From Gammaproteobacteria bacterium (GTDB taxonomy: Bacteria > Pseudomonadota > Gammaproteobacteria > Ga0077536): 41,114 bases of DNA. Both the position numbers and the translations under genes were made by a program. Below are positions 16,874 through 26,248 of this stretch, piece by piece (position 1 is the first letter of the stretch; each line of letters starts with the position of its first letter). The stretch spans positions 1-41,114 of the forward strand of contig SHZM01000031.1 in NCBI GenBank assembly GCA_009692265.1, read 5' to 3'. The notes beneath the pieces were generated by a model. The model was given only the letters and a program-made list of their open reading frames with translations. It ran no database searches and had not been told where the DNA came from.

Positions 16874-18481
16874 ATGGCGGTCGTCAAACATCCTTTGTTA
16901 CTTATAGTCCTGGATGGGTGGGGCTATAGCGAGAACCGCACGTACAACGCGATTCGAATGGCACACACCCCACAGTGGGATAAGCTGTGGGACGAATGTC
17001 CGCACCAACTCATTCGATGTTCAGGACTCGCGGTAGGCTTGCCGGACGAGCAAATGGGAAATTCCGAAGTCGGCCATATGCATCTCGGCGCAGGCCGTCG
17101 TATCTATCAGGACTTCACTCGAATTTCCGAAGCCATAAAAAGTGGCGAGTTCTTTGAGAATCCGACTATTACCTCCGCCCTGTCGCGACTGCCGAGCGAT
17201 CACTCACTACATATTATGGGGCTGCTGTCGCCAGGTGGCGTTCACAGCCACGAAACGCACATTCTCGCGCTCGTTGAGCTTGCGACCCGATACAGAATTT
17301 CGAGAGTCTATATACACGCCTTTCTGGATGGCCGTGACACCCCTCCGGCTAGCGCACTTGCTTCAATCGAGTGGTTAGAGCAAGGCTGTATAAAGTTGGG
17401 TGCGGGACGGATTACGAGCATTATCGGCCGTTATTTTGCGATGGACCGTAATAAAAATTGGGATCGCATCGAGCACGCTTACCGCTTATTAATCGACGGC
17501 GCTGCTTCTTACGTTGCGCCGAGCGCAGCAGTGGGTTTAGAGCAAGCCTACACTCGCGGTGAGACCGACGAATTTGTTAACGCCACCGCAATCCGCGTGG
17601 GAAAGGAACCTCCACTTCGCGTAGAAGACGGCGATCTTTTAGTGTTCGCAAACTTCCGTGCCGATCGTGCCCGCCAACTCACTACAGCGATCACCAGTAC
17701 GGAATTTCGCGAGTTTGAGCGTAAGCGGATCCCGCGACTCACAGATTTCATCGCGATGACCGACTACGGCGCGCAATACACAGTCCCAGTCGCGTTCCCT
17801 ACCGTCGATATCAAAGAGACCTTCGGCGAACTTGTTGCCCGCAAAGGGTTGCGACAACTGCGGATCGCCGAGACTGAAAAGTACGCCCATGTGACGTTTT
17901 TTTTCAACGGTGGCGAAGAGCAGCCATTCGCGGGCGAAGACCGGATCTTGGTGGAGTCCCCGCGGGTCGCGACCTACGACCTCAAACCAGAAATGAGTGC
18001 AGCGAAAGTGACCGATCGTTTAATCGCGGCAATCACCGACCGCGCGTATGATGTGATCATCTGCAATTTTGCCAATGCGGATATGGTGGGACACACTGGT
18101 GATTTTACGGCGACCGTAAAATGCATTGAAGTGCTCGATCACTGCCTCGGCCGCATTCGCGCCGCGTGCAGCGAATTCGGCACGGAAATATTGCTCACAT
18201 CGGATCACGGTAACGCCGAACAAATGCGCGCGGCGAGCGAGGATAACCTGGAATCGGCTGAGCCACATACCGCACATACCAGTAACCTGGTGCCGTTGAT
18301 TTACTGTGGGCGTTCGGCCGCGTTGGTTGGCGACGGGTGCTTGAGTGACGTCGCACCAACCATGCTCGAATTATTAGGTTTGAGTCAGCCAACAGAAATG
18401 ACAGGTCGTTCATTAGTGCGCTTGCAGACGGACACCTACTCTTGGACGCCCGACGGCCTAGACACGAGGAAAACACGCTGA
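16874..18481 (+). CDS. gpmI: Phosphoglycerate mutase, cofactor-independent
   Basis: It interconverts 3- and 2-phosphoglycerate in glycolysis/gluconeogenesis through a phosphoserine intermediate and two metal ions. The 535-aa alkaline-phosphatase-fold protein has LLIVLDGWGYSENRTYNAI at the start, the phosphorylated Ser64 in MGNSEVGHMHLGAGR, HAFLDGRDTPP, GRYFAMDRNKNWDR, HVTFFFNGG and metal-binding NFANADMVGHTGD and LTSDHGNAE. I chose ATG 16874; a GTG three codons earlier is in frame. Its TGA overlaps the ctpA ATG by one base. Confidence 0.97.
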   Translation: MAVVKHPLLLIVLDGWGYSENRTYNAIRMAHTPQWDKLWDECPHQLIRCSGLAVGLPDEQMGNSEVGHMHLGAGRRIYQDFTRISEAIKSGEFFENPTITSALSRLPSDHSLHIMGLLSPGGVHSHETHILALVELATRYRISRVYIHAFLDGRDTPPASALASIEWLEQGCIKLGAGRITSIIGRYFAMDRNKNWDRIEHAYRLLIDGAASYVAPSAAVGLEQAYTRGETDEFVNATAIRVGKEPPLRVEDGDLLVFANFRADRARQLTTAITSTEFREFERKRIPRLTDFIAMTDYGAQYTVPVAFPTVDIKETFGELVARKGLRQLRIAETEKYAHVTFFFNGGEEQPFAGEDRILVESPRVATYDLKPEMSAAKVTDRLIAAITDRAYDVIICNFANADMVGHTGDFTATVKCIEVLDHCLGRIRAACSEFGTEILLTSDHGNAEQMRAASEDNLESAEPHTAHTSNLVPLIYCGRSAALVGDGCLSDVAPTMLELLGLSQPTEMTGRSLVRLQTDTYSWTPDGLDTRKTR

Positions 18482-19848
18482 TGATTAGTTTCCGTTCGAG
18501 CGTCGCTGGGTTGTTCGCAATCGCGTGTTCGTTTGCACCGTTCGCGCAAGAAGGGCCATCACCCGAACCCGCACCGCTTCCCGAAGCCACACCGAGTTCG
18601 CTACCGACTAGCCCGACAAGCGCGCCAACTGCCGAAGACCTGCCGCTTGAGGACATTCGCGTATTCGTAGAAATCTTCCATAAGGTAAAGAAGGACTATG
18701 TGGAGGAAATTAGCGATAAGCAGCTTCTCGAAGACGCGATCAAGGGCATGCTAGCTGGTCTCGATCCACATTCGAGTTACCTCGACGCCGAAGCCTACGA
18801 CGAGTTGCAGCAGGGTACGATTGGAGAATTCGGGGGACTGGGTATCGAAGTAGGAACCGACGATGGCTTGATCAAAGTCATCGCGCCTATCGATGACACA
18901 CCCGCCAGTCGCGGTGGAATCCTGGCCGGTGACACGATTATCCGCATCGACGACAGCCCGGTGCGCGGCATGGCCTCGAACGATGCGATAAAAAAAATGC
19001 GCGGCAAGGTTGGCAGCAAAATCAAACTCACGCTTGTACGCGAAGGTAGCGCCAAGCCCTTGGAGATAACCCTCGTTCGCGACCTCATTAAGATAAAGAG
19101 CGTCCGTAGCCGGATGCTAGAGCCGGGCTTCGGGTACGTCCGCATCTCCGCTTTCCAGGGCCATACTGGTGAAGACCTTATCAGCGAGCTGGCAAAACTC
19201 AAGGCCGATGCCGGCATGCTTAAAGGTCTAGTGTTAGATCTCCGAAATAACCCGGGTGGACTCCTAGGCGCAGCGGTGTCGGTCTCCGACGCCTTTTTGG
19301 ACACGGGTAAAATTGTCTACACCGAAGGTCGAGTCAATGACGCTAAACTCCAGTTTGATGCCAAGCCACCGGATTTGATTGATGGTGCACCGTTGATTGT
19401 GCTGGTTAATGAAGGCTCAGCTTCAGCTTCCGAAATTGTCGCCGGCGCGCTGCAAGATCGACAACGGGCTGTCATCATGGGACGGCAGACCTTTGGCAAA
19501 GGGTCAGTACAGACAATTCTGCCAATGAACAATAAAGCTGCAATAAAAATCACGACTGCGCGTTACTTCACCCCGAGCGGCCGTTCGATTCAAGCCGAAG
19601 GTATCAAGCCTGACATCCTGATCGAAAAAGTAAGAATCGAAGCAACCGAAAACGCCGAGGATAGTGCCGTCACCGAAGCTCTACTCAGTCGCCATCTGGA
19701 TAACCCCACTAAAGGGTCGGACAAGTCTGCGTCGCCGACGCCGCCACCTGCCGCCGAGTTGGTCGCGACCGATTACGAAGTTTATGAAGCGCTGAATATG
19801 CTCAAAGGCATGGTACTACTCCATGCTCGGAGCTCCGCGTCGAAGTAG
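18481..19848 (+). CDS. ctpA: Periplasmic C-terminal processing protease (S41)
   Basis: A 455-aa serine protease that trims or degrades envelope proteins. After a signal peptide (SSVAGLFAIACSFAPFAQ) comes a Pro/Ser/Thr-rich linker to about residue 55, then the cap helix region, a PDZ domain (GGLGIEVGTDDGLIKVIAPI) and the S41 catalytic core. The Ser-Lys dyad is in GSASASEIVAG and TFGKGSVQ, 25 residues apart as in E. coli Prc. The frame extends 39 nt upstream, but the ATG overlapping the gpmI stop gives a proper signal peptide. The gpmI-ctpA junction usually holds an envC-type murein-activator gene; it is absent here. Confidence 0.95.
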   Translation: MISFRSSVAGLFAIACSFAPFAQEGPSPEPAPLPEATPSSLPTSPTSAPTAEDLPLEDIRVFVEIFHKVKKDYVEEISDKQLLEDAIKGMLAGLDPHSSYLDAEAYDELQQGTIGEFGGLGIEVGTDDGLIKVIAPIDDTPASRGGILAGDTIIRIDDSPVRGMASNDAIKKMRGKVGSKIKLTLVREGSAKPLEITLVRDLIKIKSVRSRMLEPGFGYVRISAFQGHTGEDLISELAKLKADAGMLKGLVLDLRNNPGGLLGAAVSVSDAFLDTGKIVYTEGRVNDAKLQFDAKPPDLIDGAPLIVLVNEGSASASEIVAGALQDRQRAVIMGRQTFGKGSVQTILPMNNKAAIKITTARYFTPSGRSIQAEGIKPDILIEKVRIEATENAEDSAVTEALLSRHLDNPTKGSDKSASPTPPPAAELVATDYEVYEALNMLKGMVLLHARSSASK

Positions 19849-19889
19849 CCCCGAGAGGCTAGCCGGGAGGTGCAAACCAGCGCGCGCAC

Positions 19890-21563
19890 TCAGACCTCGC
19901 GTCGTCGAATCATTGCGCCGAGCAAAGCGCCAACCCCGAAGCCGGCAATAACCCAACGCACGAAGGGCATGGAGATCCCAGGTAAGACGCTCTCGCTGCC
20001 ACCGCTCAACCCCGCAGCAAGCAGGAGGCCGACTCCAATCACGGCGAGCACCAGGCGATGGTGTACCTCACGAATCTCACGTCTGATTTCCTGGAGCGCA
20101 TGATCGCGGGTGCCGACTTCGATCCGTCCTTCTTTTAGCCGATCGAGTACCTCAAAGGCGAGGTTCGGCAACTGCGGTAGGCGTTCAATCCAACGCGGAA
20201 TGTGGTGCCGAGCTTCTCGCCACGCGTTGCCGAGGCCCGCCCGCTCCTTCATCCAGCGAGTCAGCGATGGACGTGCCGTCCGCCAGAGGTCTAAATCTGG
20301 ATCGAGTTGGCGCGCAATACCTTCAACGTTCACCAAGGTTTTTTGCAGCAGCAGGAGTTGCGGCAATATTTCCATGTGAAACCGCTGTGCCGTCTGAAAC
20401 AAGCGCACCAGTAATTGCCCTACCGAAATATCACCCACAGGTCGGTCGAAGATCGGCTCGCACACAGTGCGGATCGCGAATTCAAAATCGTCTACCCGAG
20501 TCTCGCGCGGAACCCACCCGGATTCGACGTGGAGTTCCGCGACTCGTCGATAATCGCGGTCAAGGAACGCCGAAAAATTCTCCACTAGGTAGCGCTGATC
20601 GAATTCGCTCAACGACCCCATGATCCCGAAATCCACTGGCACAACTACCGCCGGTTGCCCTGGGGTACCCGGACGAATAAATAGGTTGCCCGGATGCACG
20701 TCGGCGTGAAAGAAATGATCCCGAAATACTTGCGTAAAAAAAATCTCGACCCCACTTGCCGCCAACGCATGCAAATCGACGCCTGCCGCCCTCAAACCTT
20801 CAATATCGCTGATTGATATTCCGTCTACCCGCTCCATTACCAACACATTCTGTCGGGTGTATGCCCAAAAGATCTCAGGCACATACATCGCCGTCGAACT
20901 CGCGAAATTCCGGCGCAATTGCGAAGCATTCGCGGCCTCTCGGAGCATATCCAGTTCGTCCAGAATTATTTTTTCTATCTCCGCCACGACGCGCGTTGGC
21001 TTCAACTGTCGGCCCTGCGACGTATACCGTTCCGCGGTACTCGCCAGCACACGCATCAAGCTGATGTCACGTTCAATCACCCGTCGAATATTGGGACGAA
21101 CCACTTTAACGATCACTTCCTCCCCGGAAGTCAGGCGTGCCGCATGCACCTGCGCAATCGACGCCGATGCGAGTGGCCTCTCATCGAACGCCGCGAACAT
21201 TGTCGCCAAGGACTGTCCATAAGCGCGCTCGACGATTTCGCGTGCCTGAGTTCCTGGAAATGCCGGTACATGATCTTGAAGTTTCGCGAACTCATCGGCG
21301 ATATCGTCTGGAAGTAAATCGCGCCGGGTTGATAGAACTTGCCCGAACTTCACGAACACCGGCCCTAGTTCTTCGAGAACCTGACGCATTCTCTCCGGGC
21401 GCGAGGCGTAGTCATGGCGAACCCAGTTCCAGGGAAACAAAATTCGCACGAAGGACAGTGGTTTTAGCCATGGTGTCGCAAACAACATTTCGTCGAAACC
21501 ATGTCGAATCAGCACGCGCTGGATCGCAAGTACGCGAAAGAATCGCGCAACATTAACTAGCAC
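19890..21563 (-). CDS. ubiB: Ubiquinone biosynthesis kinase-like protein UbiB
   Basis: UbiB is an atypical ADCK/ABC1-family ATPase needed for ubiquinone synthesis, probably by mobilising lipid intermediates. The 557-aa protein has the KFGQ motif region (FVKFGQVLSTRRDLLPDD), the alanine-rich loop SASIAQVHAARL, the FFHADVHPGNLFIR catalytic loop and the metal-binding VPVDFGIMG. Two C-terminal hydrophobic helices (LVLAVIGVGLLLAAGL and FVRWVIAGFGVGALLGAMI) anchor it in the membrane. It begins with GTG at 21561-21563, overlapping the ubiJ stop by 7 nt. It converges on ctpA with a 41-bp gap that holds only a short 5-bp hairpin. Confidence 0.96.
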   Translation of the reverse strand: MLVNVARFFRVLAIQRVLIRHGFDEMLFATPWLKPLSFVRILFPWNWVRHDYASRPERMRQVLEELGPVFVKFGQVLSTRRDLLPDDIADEFAKLQDHVPAFPGTQAREIVERAYGQSLATMFAAFDERPLASASIAQVHAARLTSGEEVIVKVVRPNIRRVIERDISLMRVLASTAERYTSQGRQLKPTRVVAEIEKIILDELDMLREAANASQLRRNFASSTAMYVPEIFWAYTRQNVLVMERVDGISISDIEGLRAAGVDLHALAASGVEIFFTQVFRDHFFHADVHPGNLFIRPGTPGQPAVVVPVDFGIMGSLSEFDQRYLVENFSAFLDRDYRRVAELHVESGWVPRETRVDDFEFAIRTVCEPIFDRPVGDISVGQLLVRLFQTAQRFHMEILPQLLLLQKTLVNVEGIARQLDPDLDLWRTARPSLTRWMKERAGLGNAWREARHHIPRWIERLPQLPNLAFEVLDRLKEGRIEVGTRDHALQEIRREIREVHHRLVLAVIGVGLLLAAGLSGGSESVLPGISMPFVRWVIAGFGVGALLGAMIRRREV

Positions 21564-22186
21564 GGTTGTCCCCGCCGAGAAAGTAGCCGCTCCACGCGCG
21601 CGGCAAGGCGTTCGATATCGGAAACGAGGTTCATGCCTTCGCGGGTCAGATGCGTAACCTCGAGCGAGGTTGGTACCAGCCGCTTCTCATCCAACAGATA
21701 GGCAGCAAGATCTTCCGTCCAAGCCCGACGCGCTTCGGAAAACCATCGCAAACCATGGCGGATCCCACGACCAAGCTGATGGGCTGCGACATCGCCTAGA
21801 GCTTGCGCGAGCAACTCTTCCCAATCGATGGCGAGATCGTCGAGTAATGATTGTACGAGCTGCGCTGTCGCGAGATCGCCTTGAATCTTTAATTTTCCGG
21901 CAGGGGCTGCTTGCGCACGCTGGCGAGCGCGCGCAAAAGCAATGAAATCCGACCCGCTTCCTTCGAGGCTCACATCCGGATCGCGCGGTGCCGAGGTCGC
22001 GAACAACAAACCACCGGCGTCTACCGTCGCGTATAACGAGACATCCTGTCCTGCTAGACGCAACGCGATAATTTGGCCTTCGATATCGCGTAAACGGGCG
22101 GCCGCCAGCGCATCGGTCGCAACCACACGCGTCGCCACCGCGGCGACTCGCTCCAGAATCCATGCCACCCGCGCCTCCAAGGTCAT
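21557..22186 (-). CDS. ubiJ: Ubiquinone biosynthesis accessory protein UbiJ
   Basis: A 209-aa protein with an N-terminal SCP2 lipid-binding domain (about 20-115: IEGQIIALRLAGQDVSLYAT, LKIQGDLATAQLVQSLL) and a helical C-terminal part. UbiJ is a lipid-binding member of the soluble Ubi complex in proteobacteria. Identification rests on the SCP2-like N-terminus and on the invariant ubiE-ubiJ-ubiB order. Its ATG overlaps the ubiE stop by 4 nt and its stop overlaps ubiB, so the three are probably one transcript. Confidence 0.92.
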   Translation of the reverse strand: MTLEARVAWILERVAAVATRVVATDALAAARLRDIEGQIIALRLAGQDVSLYATVDAGGLLFATSAPRDPDVSLEGSGSDFIAFARARQRAQAAPAGKLKIQGDLATAQLVQSLLDDLAIDWEELLAQALGDVAAHQLGRGIRHGLRWFSEARRAWTEDLAAYLLDEKRLVPTSLEVTHLTREGMNLVSDIERLAARVERLLSRRGQPC

Positions 22187-22932
22187 AATCGATACCCGAC
22201 GTGCAGCGCAACGATTCCTGCCATCAGGTTATGAAATCGGCAGCGTTCGAAACCGGCGCTCGTCAGCATGCCTAAGAGCTCGTGTTGCGGCGGATGCATT
22301 CGGATCGATTCCGCAAGGTAACGATAGCTCGCGGCGTCGTTAGCAATCCAAGCGCCCAATTTCGGCAAAACCTTTAGTGAGTACGCGTCGTACACACGCG
22401 CGAGTAATGGATTCTGAACTTGCGAAAACTCCAGGATTAGCGCTTTACCACCCGGTCGCAGGACGCGATAAATTTCGCTTAAAGCCCGATCTTTGGCGGT
22501 AACATTGCGTAAGCCGAATGCCATCGTGATTAGATCAAACCGACGGTCTTGGAAAGGCAGGCTCTCCGCATTCGCCTGCAAGATTCGCACGTTGTCGACG
22601 ACACCCGCGTTAATCAGCCGGTCGCGCCCGACTTCGAGCATACGGTAATTAATGTCGGCGAGAACAAGTTCGCCATTTGCGCCAATGCTGGGAGCTAAAA
22701 GGCGAGCGACGTCTCCTGAGCCACCTGCGAGATCGAGAACGCGTTGCCCTGACCTGGCACTCGCGATACTCACTGCAAAGCGCTTCCACCAGCGATGCAA
22801 TCCTAACGACATCAGGTCATTCATCACATCGTAGCGGTCTGCAACTGACTCAAAAACCTTCTTCACCCGCGCGGTTTTCTCAGCAGGAGTGACCTGCTCG
22901 TAACCAAAATGAGTGACGGGGTCGCCGGTCAT
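22183..22932 (-). CDS. ubiE: Ubiquinone/menaquinone C-methyltransferase UbiE
   Basis: It C-methylates the benzoquinol ring using S-adenosylmethionine. The 249-aa protein starts THFGYEQVTPAEKTARVKKV and has VFESVADRYDVMNDLMSLGLHRWWK, the SAM-binding VLDLAGGSGDVARLLA, FDLITMAFGLRNVTAKDRAL and the family motif EIYRVLRPGGKALILEFS. Length and motifs are standard. It is the first gene of ubiE-ubiJ-ubiB and follows the DUF971 gene by 17 nt. Confidence 0.97.
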   Translation of the reverse strand: MTGDPVTHFGYEQVTPAEKTARVKKVFESVADRYDVMNDLMSLGLHRWWKRFAVSIASARSGQRVLDLAGGSGDVARLLAPSIGANGELVLADINYRMLEVGRDRLINAGVVDNVRILQANAESLPFQDRRFDLITMAFGLRNVTAKDRALSEIYRVLRPGGKALILEFSQVQNPLLARVYDAYSLKVLPKLGAWIANDAASYRYLAESIRMHPPQHELLGMLTSAGFERCRFHNLMAGIVALHVGYRL

Positions 22933-22949
22933 CGATCGTCAGCGGTGAG

Positions 22950-23312
22950 TTAAGCGTCGCGCCGCGGATGACCAGCGTCAACAAGTGCAGCTAAGTAGTC
23001 CCGCCATTTTACGTCGAAGGTTTGGCCCAATTGATATAGATAGTCCCAGGTGTACAGCCCAGTACTATGGCCATCGTCGAACAATAAACGCACTGCGTAG
23101 TTTCCGACTGCCTCGATGTCGTTGATGTTCACGTCCTCTTTGCCGAGTTGCAGAGTGCCCTGCCCAGGGCCGTGACCGCGTACATCAGCGGAGGGCGAAT
23201 AAACTCGCAGGTACTCGCACGGCAAGCGAAAGGTCGCGCCGTCATCGAAGCTGACCTCTAGCGCGCGCGAATGCTGGTGAAGAAGGATATTGGTTGGTTG
23301 ATGCGTGGCCAT
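22950..23312 (-). CDS. DUF971 family protein
   Basis: A 120-aa protein. The motifs ALEVSFDDGATFRLPCEYLRVYSPSADV-type beginning and VRLLFDDGHSTGLYTWDYLY are those of DUF971, a small domain also found fused to or near iron-sulfur and hydroxylase proteins. Its role is unknown. It sits between hslU (10 nt upstream) and ubiE (17 nt downstream), an order common in proteobacteria, so cotranscription is likely. Confidence 0.9.
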   Translation of the reverse strand: MATHQPTNILLHQHSRALEVSFDDGATFRLPCEYLRVYSPSADVRGHGPGQGTLQLGKEDVNINDIEAVGNYAVRLLFDDGHSTGLYTWDYLYQLGQTFDVKWRDYLAALVDAGHPRRDA

Positions 23313-23322
23313 GGATCATTCA

Positions 23323-24666
23323 CTACAGGATATAACGCGCCCAATCTTCGTCCTTGAATAACTCGCCCAGATGCGTCTCGACGTAGGCATTGTCCACAGT
23401 TACCTCAATGCCCGGTTGCTCGGGTGCGGTAAACGACAGGGCCTCAAGTAAACGCTCGATCACGGTGTGGAGACGCCGAGCGCCGATATTTTCGCTGCGT
23501 TCATTGACGTGATGCGCAATCTCCGCGATCCGGCGCACGCCGTCTTCACTAAACTTCAAGGTGACCCCTTCAGTGGCTAACAGCGCCTGATACTGTTCCG
23601 TGAGCGAAGCATTCGGCTCGGTTAGTATCCGGACAAAATCTTCTACTCCCAGTGATGTTAGCTCCACCCGATTCGGCAAGCGTCCCTGTAACTCGGGAAT
23701 CAAATCCGAAGGTTTGGCCAAATGAAACGCGCCCGAAGCGATGAACAGCACATGATCGGTACGCACAATTCCGTACTTGGTCGTCACCGCACAACCTTCC
23801 ACGAGCGGTAGCAGATCGCGTTGCACACCCTCGCGCGAGACATCGGGCCCGCTGACTTCCGAGCGTCGTGCGATTTTATCGATTTCATCGAGAAACACGA
23901 TTCCATTTTGCTCGACGTTTTCGATCGCCCGAGTCTTGATGTCTTCGTCATTGACGAGCTTCGTCGCCTCTTCCTCGACCAGGAGCTTCAGCGCCAGGGC
24001 GATTTTCAGCCGCCGCGGCTTCTTGCGGCTGGAACCGAGCGACTGGAACATACCCTGCAACTGGCTCGTCATTTCTTCCATGCCTGGTGGAGCCATGATT
24101 TCGATCCCAATTGGCGATTGCGCCAATTCGATTTCGATTTCCTTGTCGTCCAGTTGGTGTTCACGCAGCATTTTGCGGAAGCGCTGACGAGTCGAAGATT
24201 CATCGTCCGCGGAGGTCTCGCCGAAAGCGCGCGGCGGAGGCAGCAGCACGTCCAGCACACGATCTTCGGCGGCGTCTTCTGCCTTGATTCGCACAGCGTC
24301 CATCGCCTCACTACGCGTCATATTCAGCGCGACCTCGACCAAATCCCGTACGATAGACTCAACATCGCGGCCGACGTATCCCACTTCCGTAAACTTCGTC
24401 GCTTCAATCTTAATGAACGGTGCGCCAGCGAGCTTGGCGAGACGTCGGGCAATTTCAGTTTTCCCGACTCCTGTCGGGCCGATCATCAAAATATTTTTCG
24501 GGGTGATCTCGTTACGCAATTCGGGCGCCACGCGCATCCGCCGCCAACGATTTCGCAGCGCAATCGCGACCGCGCGTTTTGCCGCGTCCTGGCCTACGAT
24601 GTGCTTATCCAATTGCGCGACGATTTCTTGCGGCGTCAGGGTCATGGAAAGAGTCGGCGCCTGCAC
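23323..24666 (-). CDS. hslU: HslU (ClpY) unfoldase ATPase
   Basis: It is the AAA+ unfoldase of the HslUV proteasome-like protease. The 447-aa protein shows [22 protein letters not shown], Walker [10 protein letters not shown], the pore motif region EVGYVGRDV, a long intermediate I-domain (about 105-240), Walker [11 protein letters not shown] and the C-terminal sensor and HslV-docking tail ending ARYIL. The start is a GTG (24664-24666) with GAGG seven nt upstream in the end of hslV; an ATG seven codons downstream lacks such a site. It follows hslV by one base. Confidence 0.97.
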   Translation of the reverse strand: MQAPTLSMTLTPQEIVAQLDKHIVGQDAAKRAVAIALRNRWRRMRVAPELRNEITPKNILMIGPTGVGKTEIARRLAKLAGAPFIKIEATKFTEVGYVGRDVESIVRDLVEVALNMTRSEAMDAVRIKAEDAAEDRVLDVLLPPPRAFGETSADDESSTRQRFRKMLREHQLDDKEIEIELAQSPIGIEIMAPPGMEEMTSQLQGMFQSLGSSRKKPRRLKIALALKLLVEEEATKLVNDEDIKTRAIENVEQNGIVFLDEIDKIARRSEVSGPDVSREGVQRDLLPLVEGCAVTTKYGIVRTDHVLFIASGAFHLAKPSDLIPELQGRLPNRVELTSLGVEDFVRILTEPNASLTEQYQALLATEGVTLKFSEDGVRRIAEIAHHVNERSENIGARRLHTVIERLLEALSFTAPEQPGIEVTVDNAYVETHLGELFKDEDWARYIL

Positions 24667-24667
24667 G

Positions 24668-25207
24668 TCAAAACCTCAATTCTTCGATAACGAGGTTGGC
24701 GTTCGTATACACACAGATTTCGGAGGCGATTTCGAGACTCTTGCGGACAATCACCGCAGCATCTAATTCGGTGTTGTTCACCAGCGCACGCGCGGCAGCT
24801 TTCGCAAAGGATCCCCCTGAACCGATCGCCATTACCGCGTCTTCAGGTTCGATCACATCGCCAGTTCCGGAAATAATCAGCGAAAATTCAGAATCCGCGA
24901 CAGTTAGCAGCGCTTCTAGACGTCGCAGCATGCGATCTGTTCGCCAGTCCTTCGCCAACTCCACGGCCGAGCGGATCAAGTTGCCTTGATGCTTATCGAG
25001 CTTCGCTTCGAAACGTTCGAACAAGGTAAACGCATCCGCCGTACCACCCGCGAAACCAGCGATGACTCGTTCGTGGTAGAGGCGCCGCACTTTGCGTGCG
25101 TTGCCTTTTAAAATTTGATCGCCCATCGAAACCTGGCCGTCGCCGCCAATGACGACATGCCCTGGCCGTCGGACCGACAGGATGGTTGTGGCGTGAAATG
25201 AACTCAT
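24668..25207 (-). CDS. hslV: HslV (ClpQ) protease subunit
   Basis: It is the threonine protease of HslUV. The frame continues upstream to 25279, but the only fitting start is the ATG at 25205-25207, giving [21 protein letters not shown] short propeptide (MSSFHA) is removed to expose the catalytic Thr of [35 protein letters not shown] and [15 protein letters not shown] confirm the family. The length is 179 aa. The 132-bp gap to xerC contains a TACAAT -10-like hexamer at 25234-25239, but the -35 and any heat-shock (sigma-32) boxes are not convincing. Confidence 0.96.
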   Translation of the reverse strand: MSSFHATTILSVRRPGHVVIGGDGQVSMGDQILKGNARKVRRLYHERVIAGFAGGTADAFTLFERFEAKLDKHQGNLIRSAVELAKDWRTDRMLRRLEALLTVADSEFSLIISGTGDVIEPEDAVMAIGSGGSFAKAAARALVNNTELDAAVIVRKSLEIASEICVYTNANLVIEELRF

Positions 25208-25339
25208 GGAAAAACTGCTATGGTGACTTGCGGATTGTACATCACTCGACGCGTTGTCGATGACACTGACTGCGGTCAATTAAGGGCTGATGGGGCTTAG
25301 TCGCGGCGAGCCTCCGCACCTGGTGACGCCAACTTATAG

Positions 25340-26248
25340 CTACTCGGGTTTGCGACGTGCACGAGGATGCGCGGCATCGTAAACCTTGGCGAGATGCTGA
25401 AAATCGAGATGGGTATACACCTGAGTCGTGCGAATACTGCTATGGCCGAGCAGCTCTTGTACCGCGCGTAGATCACCCGAGGATTCCAACAGGTGACTCG
25501 CGAATGAGTGCCGAAGCATGTGTGGATACAAATTTTGTTGGAGCCCCTGCTTCACGCCCCATGCCTTGAGCCGCAGTTGCACCTGCCGCGGACTTAACCG
25601 ATGCCCGAGTCGATTCACAAACAACGCTTGCTCGTCGCCGTCGACCAACTTACTGCGCGCCCTGAGCCACGTTCTCAATGCTGTGTTCGCCATCGCACCG
25701 ATCGGCACGAGCCGCTGTTTACGACCCTTGCCAAAAATTCGCGCCTCGCCGCCAACCAGATCGATGGCATCGAGATCTAGCCCGACTACTTCGGACACTC
25801 GCAAGCCGCAGGAATACGCGAGTTCCCAAATAGCGAGATCGCGTGTCTCTAACTCATTTTCCGGCACGCGTGCCAAAAGCTGGATCGTTTGATCGACATC
25901 AAGCACGGCTGGTAGCCGGCGCGCCACTTTCGGCGCACGTACATCATGCGTTGGGTTCGAATCGGCCCGACCGCGCAGGCATAAAAAATCGAAATAGGCG
26001 CGTAACGCGGACAGCGCCCGCGCAATACTGCGGCCGGCCCGTCCACCTCGATGCAGCCTCGCGATGTAACCGCGCACAAAGTGATTATCGAGCACAAATC
26101 CAGGTGCCGGCGGACGGACCTTCAAGTACCCTAAAAATTGAAGCAGGTCGCGCCGATAAGCTTTTTGCGTATGGATCGACGAACCGCTCAAACTCGCTAT
26201 AAAGTCCGCGATCGAGGTGCTATCAACAGCGTCCAGCAAGGTGATCAC
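25340..26248 (-). CDS. xerC: Tyrosine recombinase XerC
   Basis: XerC acts with XerD at dif to resolve chromosome dimers. The 302-aa protein has the N-terminal SAM-like domain (YRRDLLQFLGYL) and the catalytic set: Arg in YSCGLRVSEV, HMLRHSFASHLL, LGHSSIRTTQ and the nucleophile Tyr in VYTHLDF. Neighbours dapF and DUF484 on the same strand are the classical dapF-yigA-xerC arrangement, so this is the housekeeping XerC rather than a phage integrase. It overlaps the DUF484 gene by 4 nt. No dif site was recognised. Confidence 0.96.
   Translation of the reverse strand: MITLLDAVDSTSIADFIASLSGSSIHTQKAYRRDLLQFLGYLKVRPPAPGFVLDNHFVRGYIARLHRGGRAGRSIARALSALRAYFDFLCLRGRADSNPTHDVRAPKVARRLPAVLDVDQTIQLLARVPENELETRDLAIWELAYSCGLRVSEVVGLDLDAIDLVGGEARIFGKGRKQRLVPIGAMANTALRTWLRARSKLVDGDEQALFVNRLGHRLSPRQVQLRLKAWGVKQGLQQNLYPHMLRHSFASHLLESSGDLRAVQELLGHSSIRTTQVYTHLDFQHLAKVYDAAHPRARRKPE

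Noticed and set aside
19846-19861. Hairpin TAGCC/GGCTA between ctpA and ubiB as a bidirectional terminator
   Set aside because: Only 5 bp, includes the ctpA stop codon, and has no T-run.
23821-24690. A 289-codon plus-strand open frame opposite hslU/hslV
   Set aside because: It is antisense to well-conserved hslU and hslV, has no recognisable domain, and its composition is that of a shadow frame.
25208-25339. Heat-shock promoter for hslVU
   Set aside because: Only a TACAAT-like -10 was seen; no CTTGAAA/CCCCAT boxes at proper spacing.
25340-26248. The tyrosine recombinase as a phage or island integrase
   Set aside because: The dapF-DUF484-xerC context and normal XerC length show a housekeeping gene.
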